64,000 nucleotides of DNA from NCBI GenBank assembly GCA_947168445.1, contig CAMVLW010000001.1, positions 1 to 64,000 of the forward strand, read 5' to 3'. Made by a program: the position numbers and the translations under genes. Numbering within the stretch: position 1 is the stretch's first letter; the number at the start of each line of letters is the position of its first letter. The DNA comes from an uncultured Clostridia bacterium. Lineage in GTDB: Bacteria; Bacillota; Clostridia; Oscillospirales; Acutalibacteraceae. The notes under the pieces are model-generated. The model had not been told where the DNA came from, made no database searches, and was given only the letters and a program-made list of their open reading frames with translations. Below, one piece after another: positions 13,611-23,361 of the stretch.

Positions 13611-13877
13611 GTGATAAAAGAGATAAATCTGGGAGAGCTTCCGCTCGGCAAAACCGCAATTGTAACAGACATCAAAAACGATACCCTTTTGATGAAGCGG
13701 ATTATCAATTTGGGCGTGACAAAGGGAGCGGAGATTACGCCGTTGTTCCGTGCGCCGTTTGGCGACCCGACAGCGTATGCCGTCAAGGGCTGCGTGGTTG
13801 CGCTGCGCAAAAGCGATTGCGCGGGAATCCTTGTGATGATAAATGAAACGGAGGAAAACAGCCATGAAGCAATTTAG
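13611..13877 (+). CDS. feoA: Ferrous iron transport protein FeoA
   Basis: 88 aa SH3-like FeoA domain: INLGELPLGKTAIVTDI at the start and RIINLGVTKGAEITPLFRAP, GDPTAYAVKGCVVALRK are typical. FeoA is a small cytoplasmic partner needed for FeoB-driven Fe(II) uptake. GTG start with GGAG 8 bases upstream. Its 3' end overlaps feoB by 14 bp. No convincing Fur box is visible in the 60 bp upstream. Confidence 0.9.
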   Translation: MIKEINLGELPLGKTAIVTDIKNDTLLMKRIINLGVTKGAEITPLFRAPFGDPTAYAVKGCVVALRKSDCAGILVMINETEENSHEAI

Positions 13878-15699
13878 CGTCGCATTGGCAGGCAATCCAA
13901 ACGTCGGCAAAAGCACCGTTTTCAACGCCCTGACGGGCTTAAATCAGCACACGGGAAATTGGACGGGAAAGACCGTTGAGGGCTGCGCGGGCGTTTTTTC
14001 GCACAAAGAAGCGCTGTTTTCCGTCACCGACCTGCCCGGAACCTATTCCCTGTCGTCCTTTTCACGCGAGGAGGAGGTTACGCGGGCATACTTGCTGGAG
14101 AAAAATTTTGACTGTGTTGTCATTGTCATGGACGCAGGAACGCTGGAGCGCAATCTTTCGCTCGCGCTGGAGGTGCTCTCGCTCGGTCACAAGGCAGTGG
14201 TTTGCCTGAACCTATACGACGAAGCGCGGCGCAAGGGCTTGTCGGTTGATACAAAGCAGCTTTCGGCACAGCTTGGCGTCCCGGTTGTCAAGACCTGCGC
14301 GACTAAAAAGCAGGGACTTGATGATTTGAAAAACACCGTTCTCCGCGTTTGCACAGCGGAACAAGCGCCCTCTCTCCCCTCCTTTAACTGCAAAACCGAC
14401 GCGCTTTTGGTGCAGAAAATCAGCCGAGAAATCGCCTTGCGGTGCGTGACCGAAACCAATGAGGGAAACAAAACGGAACGGGACCGCCGGCTGGACAAAA
14501 TTCTTACTTCAAAGGCAACGGGGATTCCTGTTATGCTGCTGTTGTGCGGGCTGTTGTTCTGGATAACGGCTGTCGGCGCGAATTATCCCAGCGAAGGGCT
14601 CAGCGCCTTGTTTGAAATGATGAAGCATGAATTGTCCGCCTTGAGTGAAATGCTCGCTGTTCCAAAATTCCTTTCAGGAATTATCATTGACGGCGTTTAC
14701 ACCACCTTGAGCTGGGTGGTGGCGGTCATGCTGCCGCCGATGGCGATTTTCTTCCCGCTGTTTGCGCTGATTGAGGACTCAGGCTATCTGCCCCGCATTG
14801 CGTTTAATCTTGACCGTTTTTATTACAAATGCGGCGCACACGGCAAGCAAAGTCTGACAATGATGATGGGAATCGGCTGCAACGCCTGCGGCGTAACAGG
14901 CTGCCGCATTATTGAGAGCGAAAAAGAGCGGCTGATTGCTGTGCTGACGAACAACTTTATGCCTTGCAACGGCAGGCTGCCGATTCTGATTGCGATTTTG
15001 ATGATGTACTTTGCAGGCAGCGGATTCGGTCTCGGTTCGTCGCTGCGCGTGGCGGCAATTCTGCTGATGATTCTTGTGTTTTGTGTTTTATTCAGCTTGT
15101 TTGTCTCCAAAATACTTTCGCTTTGCTTGGGAAAGAAGGTTCCGTCGGGCTTTGCATTAGAGCTTCCTCCCTACCGCAAGCCGCAGGTAATCAAAACAGT
15201 TGTCCGTTCCTTTCTTGACAAAACGCTCGCTGTTTTGGGCAGAGCGGTGGTTGTTGCGGCTCCGGCAGGTGCGGTGATTTGGCTATGCGCGAATCTTCAA
15301 ATCGGTGAGATGTCTGTCTTAAAGCACCTGACAAACGCGCTTGACCCGTTCGGGCGGTTTATCGGCTTGGACGGTGTGATTGTAATGGCGTTTATTCTGG
15401 GCTTTCCGGCAAACGAAACCGTGATTCCCGTGATGATTATGGCATACCTCGCAAACGGCACGCTGTCGGATTTTGCAAGCTATGAGGAGCTGCTGCGGCT
15501 TTTTACGCAAAATGGCTGGACGCTCACCACAGCGGTGTGCATGATTATCATGACTATCATGCACTTTCCCTGCTCCACTGCCTGTCTGACAATCAAAAAG
15601 GAAACGAGCAGCCTGAAATGGACGCTGCTGAGCATGGCGATTCCGGCTGTCTGCGGCGTTGCGCTGTGCGCGGTTGTTTCGCATATTTTGCCCGTGTAA
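13864..15699 (+). CDS. feoB: Ferrous iron transporter FeoB
   Basis: 611 aa. N-terminal G domain with G1 GNPNVGKS at 10-17, G3 DLPGTYSL and a G4-like NLYDEA, then the GDI helical region and a polytopic membrane domain. The two FeoB core segments, GIGCNACGVTGCRIIESEKE and the later GFPANETVIPVMIMAYL, are present. It imports Fe(II) under anaerobic conditions. Start at 13864 follows GGAGG by 9 bases and gives the family N-terminus; an earlier in-frame ATG at 13843 precedes that site. Confidence 0.95.
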   Translation: MKQFSVALAGNPNVGKSTVFNALTGLNQHTGNWTGKTVEGCAGVFSHKEALFSVTDLPGTYSLSSFSREEEVTRAYLLEKNFDCVVIVMDAGTLERNLSLALEVLSLGHKAVVCLNLYDEARRKGLSVDTKQLSAQLGVPVVKTCATKKQGLDDLKNTVLRVCTAEQAPSLPSFNCKTDALLVQKISREIALRCVTETNEGNKTERDRRLDKILTSKATGIPVMLLLCGLLFWITAVGANYPSEGLSALFEMMKHELSALSEMLAVPKFLSGIIIDGVYTTLSWVVAVMLPPMAIFFPLFALIEDSGYLPRIAFNLDRFYYKCGAHGKQSLTMMMGIGCNACGVTGCRIIESEKERLIAVLTNNFMPCNGRLPILIAILMMYFAGSGFGLGSSLRVAAILLMILVFCVLFSLFVSKILSLCLGKKVPSGFALELPPYRKPQVIKTVVRSFLDKTLAVLGRAVVVAAPAGAVIWLCANLQIGEMSVLKHLTNALDPFGRFIGLDGVIVMAFILGFPANETVIPVMIMAYLANGTLSDFASYEELLRLFTQNGWTLTTAVCMIIMTIMHFPCSTACLTIKKETSSLKWTLLSMAIPAVCGVALCAVVSHILPV

Positions 15700-15728
15700 A
15701 AAACAGAACGCCCCGAAAGGCGTCCTGT
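15696..15728. terminator. Terminator between feoB and lysA
   Basis: Ten-position stem 15703-15712/15719-15728 with one mismatch and loop CCGAAA. The T-run (TTTTTT) is on the minus strand, so it mainly ends the lysA transcript; it may also act on feoB. Confidence 0.75.
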
Positions 15729-15732
15729 ATCA

Positions 15733-17010
15733 TCAGTTATTCAAATCAAATTCGGAAAAATCAAAGGTGGCAAAGTAGTCCTTCGGGGTTTCCGCACGGC
15801 GAATCAGCTTGTGAGAGCCGTCCTCGCAGAACAGCACCTCGGCGCTGCGAAGCTTGCCGTTGTAGTTGTAGCCCATTGAAAAGCCGTGAGCGCCCGCATC
15901 GTGAATATAGAGAATGTCACCCATGTCGATTTTCGGGAGCATACGGTCAACGGCGAATTTGTCGTTGTTCTCGCACAAGCCGCCTGTCACGTCGTATTTG
16001 TGGTCGCAGGGCGCGTTTTCCTTGCCAAGCACCGTGATATGGTGATAGGAGCCGTACATCGCCGGACGCATCAGGTTTGCCGCACAGGCGTCAAGACCGA
16101 TATAGTCCTTATAGATATGCTTTTCGTGAATCGCCGTCGCTACCAGCGCGCCAAAGGGCGCCAGCATGTATCTGCCGAGCTCGGTATAGATTTCCACATC
16201 GCCCATGCCGGCGGGCACAAGAATTTCATCAAATTTTTGATGAACGCCCTCGCCGATAATTGCAATATCGTTCTTGCTGTCCTCGGGCTTGTAGTCGACG
16301 CCGACGCCGCCGGAGAGGTTGATAAACTTGATATGTACGCCGGTTTTGTCACGCAAACGCACCGCAAGCTTGAACAGAATGGAAGCAAGCTCCGGGTAAT
16401 AGTCGTTGGAAACCGTGTTGGAAGCCAAGAACGCATGAATACCGAATTCCTCGGCGCCCGCCGCCTTCAGTTCCAAAAACGCCTTTTCCATCTGTTCTTC
16501 CGTCATGCCGTACTTTGACTCGCCGGGATTGTCCATGACCTGAACCTTGTCCTTGCTGTCGCCCAGCTTGAACACACCGCCGGGATTGTAGCGGCAGCAA
16601 ATGGTTTTGGGAACGCCGCAGACCTTTTTGATAAACTCCACATGCGTGTAGTCGTCCAAATTGATGTTCGCGCCCAAGTCATATGCCTTTTTCATGTCCT
16701 CAACAGGCGTGACGTTGGAGCTGAACATGATGTCGCTGCCGGTGATGTTGCAAGCCTCGCAGAGCATCAGCTCGGTGTAGGACGAGCAATCCATGCCGCA
16801 GCCTTCCTCTTGCAGAATCTTCATCAGATAAGGGTTCGGGGTCGCCTTAACGGCAAAATACTCCTTGTAGCCCTTGTTCCAGCTGAACGCCTTGTTGAGT
16901 GCGCGGGCGTTTTCACGGATTCCTTTTTCGTCGTAAACATGGAAGGGCGTGGGAACATCTTTGATGATTTCCTGCGCCTGCGCAAGCGTTAAAAACGGCT
17001 TTTTTTCCAA
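15733..17010 (-). CDS. lysA: Diaminopimelate decarboxylase
   Basis: 425 aa PLP-dependent alanine-racemase-fold decarboxylase. The PLP lysine is in EYFAVKATPNP, the HAFLASNTVSNDYY region corresponds to the His-containing PLP contact, NLSGGVGVDY is the phosphate-binding glycine loop, and ENNDKFAVDR holds the Cys-Glu-x-x-Asp-type substrate site (GGLCENNDKF). It makes L-lysine from meso-diaminopimelate. The start is TTG at 17010, 7 bases after GGAGGA. It follows ysxC by 3 bp, an unusual addition to the clp-lon-ysxC operon. Transcript ends at the adjacent terminator. Confidence 0.92.
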   Translation of the reverse strand: MEKKPFLTLAQAQEIIKDVPTPFHVYDEKGIRENARALNKAFSWNKGYKEYFAVKATPNPYLMKILQEEGCGMDCSSYTELMLCEACNITGSDIMFSSNVTPVEDMKKAYDLGANINLDDYTHVEFIKKVCGVPKTICCRYNPGGVFKLGDSKDKVQVMDNPGESKYGMTEEQMEKAFLELKAAGAEEFGIHAFLASNTVSNDYYPELASILFKLAVRLRDKTGVHIKFINLSGGVGVDYKPEDSKNDIAIIGEGVHQKFDEILVPAGMGDVEIYTELGRYMLAPFGALVATAIHEKHIYKDYIGLDACAANLMRPAMYGSYHHITVLGKENAPCDHKYDVTGGLCENNDKFAVDRMLPKIDMGDILYIHDAGAHGFSMGYNYNGKLRSAEVLFCEDGSHKLIRRAETPKDYFATFDFSEFDLNN

Positions 17011-17013
17011 AGT

Positions 17014-17604
17014 TTATTCCTCCTCTGTAATATATTCCTCTATAACCTCTTTGATATCCTCAACGCCGGTTCCGTCAACAGCAGAAAACGGAATCAGCTG
17101 AATACCCTCATATTCCTGCAACTCGTCAAGCACCTCGTCAAGGCGCTTTTCATAGGCAGTTTTTTTCAGCTTGTCCTTCTTTGTCAGGACAATCACAAAG
17201 GGCGCGTTGCTGTTGTAGAGAAACGTCAGCATATCGTAATCGTCCTTTGTCGGCTTGTGGCGGATGTCGATAATTTGCACAATCAGCTTGATATTGCGCT
17301 GTGCGGAAAGATACCCCTCAACAAGCGCCGCCCAGCGCTCCTTTTCCGCCTTGGAAACCTTGGCATAGCCATAACCCGGCAAGTCTACCAGACGGAATTC
17401 CTTGAGGCGGTAAAAATTAATGGTTGCGGTCTTGCCCGGCTGTGCGCTCACACGCGCCAGCGCCTTGCGCTGCACCAGCTTATTAATCAGCGAGGATTTG
17501 CCGACGTTGGAATGTCCCGAAAAGACAATCTCAGGCAAATCGGACGCGGGAAGCTGCTTGACGGTGCCCGCCGCAAATTCAAAACTCACTTCGTTAAAAT
17601 TCAT
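17014..17604 (-). CDS. ysxC: Ribosome biogenesis GTPase YsxC/EngB
   Basis: 196 aa TrmE-Era-EngA-YihA-Septin type GTPase: G1 GHSNVGKSSL, G2 region KTATINFYR, G3 DLPGYGYAKV, G4 TKKDKL, G5 SAVDGTG. It assists 50S subunit assembly. GAGGTAGAT precedes the ATG. Located after lon as in Bacillus and many clostridia. Confidence 0.95.
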   Translation of the reverse strand: MNFNEVSFEFAAGTVKQLPASDLPEIVFSGHSNVGKSSLINKLVQRKALARVSAQPGKTATINFYRLKEFRLVDLPGYGYAKVSKAEKERWAALVEGYLSAQRNIKLIVQIIDIRHKPTKDDYDMLTFLYNSNAPFVIVLTKKDKLKKTAYEKRLDEVLDELQEYEGIQLIPFSAVDGTGVEDIKEVIEEYITEEE

Positions 17605-17613
17605 ATCTACCTC

Positions 17614-19938
17614 TTATTGAACGGTGGCGCCGCTTAAAACCTCGGTAAAGTTTTCAACGGGAATAAAGGTGATTTTCTTTCTCACCGCTTCGTCAAACTC
17701 GTTGATGTCGCGCTCGTTCTGCTTGGGGATAAAGACGGTGTCAATGCCGTTTTTATAGGCAGCCATGCTTTTTTCTTTCAAGCCGCCGATAGCAAGCACC
17801 TTACCTCTGAGCGTAATTTCGCCTGTCATGGCAATATCGTGACGGACAGGCTTCTCGGACAATGCGGAATAAATGGCGGTCGCCATTGTAATACCCGCCG
17901 AGGGTCCGTCCTTGGGAACCGCGCCCTCCGGCGCATGCAGATGAATATCCTTTGTCTTGTAGAAATCACCGTCAATTCCCAGCGCCTTTGCGTGGCTGCG
18001 GATGCAGGTAATCGCCGCCTTAGCGGATTCCTGCATAACGTCGCCGAGCGAACCGGTCAGCACCACCTTGCCGGTGCCGTCCATCACAGCGACCTCAATC
18101 GGCAGCAGCTCGCCGCCGACAGACGTCCACGCAAGACCGTTGACAACGCCGATTTCGTCCTTTTTGGAAATGTCGTCGGGCAAAAATTTCTTTTGACCGA
18201 GCAGCTCCTCCAAAAATTTCTCGTCGATTTTGAAGGTCTCCGCTTCGCCGTCCAGCTTTTTGACCGCGCATTTTCTCATAATGGACGCGATAACACGCTC
18301 CAAATTACGCACGCCTGCTTCGCGGGTGTAGCAATCAATCAGGGTGTAAATTGCCTTTTGAGTGAACTTTATTTCTTTATTAGAAAATCCGCAGAGGTCA
18401 AGCTGCTTGGGAATCAAGTGCTTTTTGGCGATATTCAGCTTTTCCTCGCGGGTGTAGCTGTTGATTTCGATAATTTCCATTCTGTCGCGCAGCGGTGCGG
18501 GAATGGCGCCTAAATCATTGGCGGTTGTGATGAACATCACGTTAGACAAATCAAACGGCACGTCGATATAGTGGTCAACAAACTTGCTGTTCTGCTCAAT
18601 ATCGAGCACCTCCAGCAAAGCGGAGGTCGGGTCGCCCTTGTAATCGCTTGCCAGCTTATCGATTTCGTCAAGAATCAGCAGCGGATTGTTGGATTCCGCG
18701 TTCTGAACAGCCGTCATAATGCGTCCCGGCATGGAGCCGATATAGGTGCGGCGGTGTCCGCGGATTTCAGCTTCGTCCTTCACGCCGCCGAGCGCGATAC
18801 GCTGGCTGTTTCTGCCGATGGCTCTGGCAATTGACTGCGCGATAGAGGTTTTGCCGACGCCGGGAGGACCCACAAAGCAGATAATCTGTCCCTTTTGCTT
18901 ATCGCTGAGTTTTCGAACGGCAAGCTGTTCCACGATTCTGTCCTTGATTTTTTCCAAACCAAAGTGGCTTTTGTCAAGTTCTTTGCGGATTTTGGCAAGA
19001 ACAATCTTATCCTCGGTGGATTTGTGCCACGGAAGGTCGAGCACAATATCCAGATAAGTGCGGATGACCGACGCTTCCTGGCTGCCATAGGGCATTTTCA
19101 TCAGCTTACGACATTCCTTTAAGAGAGTTTCCTCAACTTTTTCGTCAAGCTGCAGCTTTTCGATTCTCTCCGCATAGTCCTCCGCGTCGGCGGAAGGATC
19201 GTCCTCCTCACCAAGTTGTTCCTCAATGGCGCGTTTTTGCTCGCGCAAAAAATACATCTGTTGGTTTTCGTCAATGCGGCTCTTTGCCCGCTGCTCGATT
19301 TCACGCTCCAGATGGCTTATGTAGGTTTCGTCAATCAGCACATCAAGCACGGTGTCCAAGCGTTCCGTCGGTTCGAGAATTTCCAGAATACTCTGCTTGG
19401 TCTGATAGTCAAGATACATGGTAGAGGCGATATAATCCGCCAATTCGCCGGGATATTTGCAAAGCGCCACCTTAAAGATAATATCGGGCGGCACCTTGCC
19501 GGTAGCGTCAAGGTATTTTTCAAATTGACTTTTTACGGAGCGAATCAGCGCCACGTCGCCTGCGGTCAGCGGCATTATTTTCTCCGCAATCGGCGTTACT
19601 TCCGCCAGTGCAAGCTTTTGCTCAAACACAGGCGCTTCGATTTTCGCTCTGTATTTGCCTTCGAGCACCACGCGGGTTACGTCCTCCGGCTGCTTTAACA
19701 CCTGAACGATTTTAGCCACAACGCCGACAGGAAACAAATCTGTCAGCTTGGGATCATTGACAGCGGGATCCTTTTGCGCGGCAAGGAAAATGTACTGATC
19801 CTCTTTCATGGCGCGGTTGATTGCGGAAATACTCTGCTTTCTGCCCACGTCAAAGTGAATGACGGATTTGGGAAATACCACCATTCCCCGCAGCGGAAGC
19901 ACCGGAAGTGTGAGTGTATTTTGTTGATTATGTTCCAT
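17614..19938 (-). CDS. lon: ATP-dependent protease Lon
   Basis: 774 aa from the chosen start. N-terminal substrate-binding domain (LPVLPLRGMVVFP), coiled middle segment, AAA+ module with Walker A GPPGVGKTS and Walker B LLILDEIDKL, and C-terminal serine protease domain with catalytic Ser in PKDGPSAGIT and Lys in GLKEKSMAA. It degrades misfolded and regulatory proteins. The start at 19938 has AAAGGAAA just upstream; an earlier Met at 19983 would lie inside the clpX-lon hairpin and is rejected. Confidence 0.96.
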   Translation of the reverse strand: MEHNQQNTLTLPVLPLRGMVVFPKSVIHFDVGRKQSISAINRAMKEDQYIFLAAQKDPAVNDPKLTDLFPVGVVAKIVQVLKQPEDVTRVVLEGKYRAKIEAPVFEQKLALAEVTPIAEKIMPLTAGDVALIRSVKSQFEKYLDATGKVPPDIIFKVALCKYPGELADYIASTMYLDYQTKQSILEILEPTERLDTVLDVLIDETYISHLEREIEQRAKSRIDENQQMYFLREQKRAIEEQLGEEDDPSADAEDYAERIEKLQLDEKVEETLLKECRKLMKMPYGSQEASVIRTYLDIVLDLPWHKSTEDKIVLAKIRKELDKSHFGLEKIKDRIVEQLAVRKLSDKQKGQIICFVGPPGVGKTSIAQSIARAIGRNSQRIALGGVKDEAEIRGHRRTYIGSMPGRIMTAVQNAESNNPLLILDEIDKLASDYKGDPTSALLEVLDIEQNSKFVDHYIDVPFDLSNVMFITTANDLGAIPAPLRDRMEIIEINSYTREEKLNIAKKHLIPKQLDLCGFSNKEIKFTQKAIYTLIDCYTREAGVRNLERVIASIMRKCAVKKLDGEAETFKIDEKFLEELLGQKKFLPDDISKKDEIGVVNGLAWTSVGGELLPIEVAVMDGTGKVVLTGSLGDVMQESAKAAITCIRSHAKALGIDGDFYKTKDIHLHAPEGAVPKDGPSAGITMATAIYSALSEKPVRHDIAMTGEITLRGKVLAIGGLKEKSMAAYKNGIDTVFIPKQNERDINEFDEAVRKKITFIPVENFTEVLSGATVQ

Positions 19939-19950
19939 TGTGTTTCCTTT

Positions 19951-20007
19951 CAAAAATAAATCGGGCAGTACGCACCTCGGCAAGAGCCGGTATGCAGTAT
20001 TGCCCGA
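19951..20007 (-). terminator. Terminator-like hairpin between clpX and lon
   Basis: Long inverted repeat: CGGGCA at 20006-20001 pairs with TGCCCG at 19967-19962, and interior segments pair imperfectly. On the minus strand it is followed by TTTATTTTTG. It may attenuate or end the tig-clpP-clpX transcript before lon, or protect the mRNA end. Confidence 0.6.
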
Positions 20008-20031
20008 AAAGCAGTCGCTTAGGATGATTTA

Positions 20032-21366
20032 TCAGGAAGCGGAGCTGCGCTTGGAGCGCTTGCCCAGCTCTTTCTTTGACAGCTTGACAGGAAAAGACGG
20101 TTTTTCTTTTCTTCTGACAATCTGCGCCTGTGCGCCGTCAGTGACAACTTCCCTGGTGATGATAATCTTCTCAATGGTGTTGTCGGACGGTGTTTCAAAC
20201 ATCAAATCTGTGAGAATTCCTTCCAAAATCCCTCTCAGTCCTCTTGCGCCGGTGCGCTGCTCCTGCGCTTTTTCGGCAATTGCCCTGAGCGCTTCGTCCT
20301 CAAAGTAGAGTTCGACCTCGTCCAGTTCAAACAAGCGCTTGTACTGGGCAACAATGGAGTTTTTGGGAACGGTGAGAATCTTAATCAGCGCTTCGGTATC
20401 CAAGCCGCTGAGCGCGGTGATGACGGGCAATCTGCCGATTAATTCGGGAATAATGCCGTACTTTACCAAATCGTGGGCGGTGACGTCCTTCATCCAGTCG
20501 GTGGAATCCAGCTGCACCTTGGACTGCACCATTGACTCAAAGCCAATGACGGAGTTGCCCTTGCGTTTTTCAACGATTTTTTCCAAACCGTCAAACGCGC
20601 CGCCGCAGATAAAGAGGATATTTTTGGTATCAACCTGCAAAAATTCCTGCTGCGGGTGCTTTCTGCCGCCCTGCGGAGGCACATTGGCAACAGTGCCTTC
20701 CACGATTTTCAGCAGCGCCTGCTGAACGCCCTCACCGCTGACGTCGCGGGTGATGGAGGGATTCTCTGATTTACGGGCTATTTTATCAATTTCATCAATG
20801 TAGATGATTCCGCGCTGTGCGCGCTCAATGTCGTAGTCGGCAGCCTGAATCAGCTTTAACAGAATGTTTTCCACATCCTCACCGACATAGCCTGCCTCGG
20901 TAAGCGTAGTGGCGTCCGCAATGGCGAACGGCACATCAAGCGCCTTGGCGAGCGTCTGAGCGAGCAGGGTTTTGCCGACGCCGGTGGGACCCAGCAGCAG
21001 CACGTTGCTCTTGGAAAAATCTACCATGTCGTCATTGGCGAACGCGCGCTTGTAGTGGTTATACACCGCCACGCTGAGCGTGACCTTTGCGGCGTCCTGT
21101 CCAATGACATATTCATCAAGGATTGCCTTGATTTCCTTTGGCTTTAAAAGCTCGGCAATTGAAGTGTCGGGGTCTTGAGGAGTCATATTATTGCGGTAGC
21201 TGCTCTCCTGTGAAACCTCACCGGACTGTTCAAGTATATTCATACAGAGATCCACGCAGCGGTCGCAGATATAAGCGCCGTTTCCGGCAATCATCCGCAA
21301 AACCATGTCCTGCGGCTTGCCGCAGAAAGAGCAGTAAATCTCTTTGTCGTTGTTTTTGTTAGCCAT
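20032..21366 (-). CDS. clpX: ATP-dependent Clp protease ATP-binding subunit ClpX
   Basis: 444 aa. N-terminal C4 zinc-binding domain (Cys12, 15, 34, 37), AAA+ core with Walker A GPTGVGKT and Walker [12 protein letters not shown], the substrate-gripping GYVGEDVE loop, the ClpP-binding IGF-type loop (VIGFES), and arginine-finger region ELIGRLPV. It unfolds proteins and feeds them to ClpP, whose gene lies 15 bp upstream. The C-terminal tail ends in a short Ser/Lys/Arg-rich stretch. GAGGAAC precedes the ATG. Confidence 0.97.
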   Translation of the reverse strand: MANKNNDKEIYCSFCGKPQDMVLRMIAGNGAYICDRCVDLCMNILEQSGEVSQESSYRNNMTPQDPDTSIAELLKPKEIKAILDEYVIGQDAAKVTLSVAVYNHYKRAFANDDMVDFSKSNVLLLGPTGVGKTLLAQTLAKALDVPFAIADATTLTEAGYVGEDVENILLKLIQAADYDIERAQRGIIYIDEIDKIARKSENPSITRDVSGEGVQQALLKIVEGTVANVPPQGGRKHPQQEFLQVDTKNILFICGGAFDGLEKIVEKRKGNSVIGFESMVQSKVQLDSTDWMKDVTAHDLVKYGIIPELIGRLPVITALSGLDTEALIKILTVPKNSIVAQYKRLFELDEVELYFEDEALRAIAEKAQEQRTGARGLRGILEGILTDLMFETPSDNTIEKIIITREVVTDGAQAQIVRRKEKPSFPVKLSKKELGKRSKRSSAS

Positions 21367-21380
21367 GAGTGTTCCTCACC

Positions 21381-21962
21381 TTATCTCTTGTCGATAACCT
21401 TATCAATCAAACCGTATTCCAACGCCTGCTGCGCGGTCATAAAGTTGTCGCGCTCGGTGTCCTGCTTGATGATGTCAAGCGGCTTGCCGGTGTTCTCAGC
21501 CAAAATCTGGTTCAAACGCGCTTTGATGTCAAGCATATACTTGGTGTGGATTTCCATATCGGTCGCCTGACCCTGATAACCGCCCAAAGGCTGGTGAATC
21601 ATGATGGTGCTGTTGGGAAGCGCAATGCGCTTGCCCTTGGTGCCTGCCGAAAGCAGGAACGCACCCATGCTTGCCGCCATGCCCATGCAGATGGTGAAAA
21701 CGTCGCACTTGATATACTTCATGGTATCATAAATGGCAAAGCCGTCGGTCACACTGCCGCCGGGGCTGTTGATATACAGGCTGATGTCTTTTGTGGGATC
21801 CTGACTTTCGAGATACAGCAGCTGCGCAACAATAACGCTTGCGCTGGCGCTGTTGACTTCTTCATTGAGCATGACGATTCTGTCGTTTAACAAACGGGAA
21901 TAGATGTCATAGGAGCGTTCGCCGCGGTTGGTTTGCTCAACTACATACGGTACTAATGCCAT
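21381..21962 (-). CDS. clpP: ATP-dependent Clp protease proteolytic subunit ClpP
   Basis: 193 aa serine protease. Catalytic Ser in [14 protein letters not shown], His in [12 protein letters not shown], Asp in DTERDNFM. Tetradecameric chamber protease working with ClpX. No CtsR operator (GGTCAAA repeats) is seen upstream. It sits between tig and clpX, the standard order. Confidence 0.97.
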   Translation of the reverse strand: MALVPYVVEQTNRGERSYDIYSRLLNDRIVMLNEEVNSASASVIVAQLLYLESQDPTKDISLYINSPGGSVTDGFAIYDTMKYIKCDVFTICMGMAASMGAFLLSAGTKGKRIALPNSTIMIHQPLGGYQGQATDMEIHTKYMLDIKARLNQILAENTGKPLDIIKQDTERDNFMTAQQALEYGLIDKVIDKR

Positions 21963-22015
21963 AATATCAAGACCTTTCTGTTTATTTGTTTACCGTTTTT
22001 AATCTTTTATTCCGA

Positions 22016-23296
22016 TTATTTAATCACAGCGCTGTTCTTTACCAAGTCAAGAGCCTTTTGCACCTTGACGTCCTCGGAGAGAGATTCGGCGGGGATTGCT
22101 TCCTTCACCTTCTCCGCTTCCATCTTGTAAGACTCCGCCATCTTTGCGTACTCTTCGTCCAAATCAGCGTCGGTTACTTCGATGTTCTCCTTCTTGGCGA
22201 TGGTTTCAAGCGCCAGTCTGAGTTTAACTCTCTTTTCTGCTTCTTCTCTGTAAACGCCCTTGAGCGCGTTGACGTCCATGCCCATGTACTGCATGTAGGT
22301 CTGCATATCCATGCCCTGAGAGCGCAGGCGCATCTCAAAATCTCTGATCATATCGTTTGTCTGGTTCTCGTACATCGCTTCGGGAATCTCGCCCTGAACC
22401 AGCTCCATCAGCTTTTCGGAAATTTGATTGTCTACGTCCTTTTCCGCTTCGTCCTTCAGGCGCTTTGCAACGGTCTCCTTGAGTTCTGCCTTGTACTCGT
22501 CAACGGTTTCCTTGTCGCTGATGTCCTGAACAAATTCGTCGTCGAACGCGGGCAGTTCCTTTGTTTTAATTTCATGCAGGGTGATTTTGAACTCGGCGTC
22601 CTTGCCCTTGAGCTCCTCTGCCTGATAATCCTCAGGGAAGCTTACGTTGATGGAGAATTCCTCGCCGGTGGTGTGACCGACAATCTGCTCCTCAAAGCCG
22701 GGGATAAAGTTGCCGGAGCCGAGAGAAAGGTTGTAGCCCTCAGCCTTGCCGCCATCAAACGCAACGCCGTCAACAAAGCCTTCAAAGTCGATTACAGCGG
22801 TGTCGCCGTTCTCTGCCGCTCTGTCCTCAACGGTCACAAGGCGGGAATTTCTGTCTCTTACCTGCTCAATTTCCTTTTCGAGAATCTCGTCGGTCACCTC
22901 GGTGGACTTCTTCTCGATTTCAATGCCCTTGTAGTTGTCGATTTCCATAGTGGGCTCAACAACAACGTCAGCCTTGAAGGTAAAGCCTTCCTTGCCGGCT
23001 TCAAGCGCTTCGAGAGATTCAACAGCGACAATCTTTACGCCTGCTTCCTTTGCTGCCTCATAGAGCGCGTCGGGATAGCAATCCTGCATTGCGTCGTCAT
23101 AGAACACCTCTGTGCCGTACATCTTCTCAATGATTTTGCGGGGCGCCTTGCCCTTTCTGAATCCCTGAACATTAATTTTCTTAACCTGTTTCTTATATAC
23201 AGCGTTAATTGCTTTTTCAAAGGTCTCGCCGTCAACGCTGACAGTAAGCTCATATGAATTTGCTGCTTCTTTCTTTGTGCATTCTTTGAGTGCCAT
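22016..23296 (-). CDS. tig: Trigger factor
   Basis: 426 aa. N-terminal ribosome-binding domain with the signature GFRKGKAPRK, a central FKBP-type prolyl isomerase domain (ENGDTAVIDFEGFVDGVAFDGG begins it), and a helical C-terminal chaperone domain. It receives nascent chains at the ribosome exit. The start at 23296 lies 8 bases after GGAGG; an upstream in-frame TTG at 23311 is on the other side of that site. Confidence 0.96.
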   Translation of the reverse strand: MALKECTKKEAANSYELTVSVDGETFEKAINAVYKKQVKKINVQGFRKGKAPRKIIEKMYGTEVFYDDAMQDCYPDALYEAAKEAGVKIVAVESLEALEAGKEGFTFKADVVVEPTMEIDNYKGIEIEKKSTEVTDEILEKEIEQVRDRNSRLVTVEDRAAENGDTAVIDFEGFVDGVAFDGGKAEGYNLSLGSGNFIPGFEEQIVGHTTGEEFSINVSFPEDYQAEELKGKDAEFKITLHEIKTKELPAFDDEFVQDISDKETVDEYKAELKETVAKRLKDEAEKDVDNQISEKLMELVQGEIPEAMYENQTNDMIRDFEMRLRSQGMDMQTYMQYMGMDVNALKGVYREEAEKRVKLRLALETIAKKENIEVTDADLDEEYAKMAESYKMEAEKVKEAIPAESLSEDVKVQKALDLVKNSAVIK

Positions 23297-23328
23297 TTTG
23301 AATTCCTCCAATTTATCAATATCGCCTT

Positions 23329-23357
23329 ATTGTAACATATATTTTCCCTGAAATCAA
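23329..23357 (-). promoter_or_regulatory. Sigma-A promoter of tig-clpP-clpX
   Basis: Minus strand: -35 TTGATT (23357-23352), 17-bp spacer, -10 TACAAT (23334-23329) with extended TGT. It starts just after the stop of the phosphoesterase gene. Confidence 0.75.
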
Positions 23358-23361
23358 GGTA

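Noticed and set aside
21986..23257. 423-codon plus-strand open frame opposite trigger factor
   Set aside because: Low-complexity, His/Leu-rich translation typical of antisense frames. tig on the minus strand is complete and well supported.
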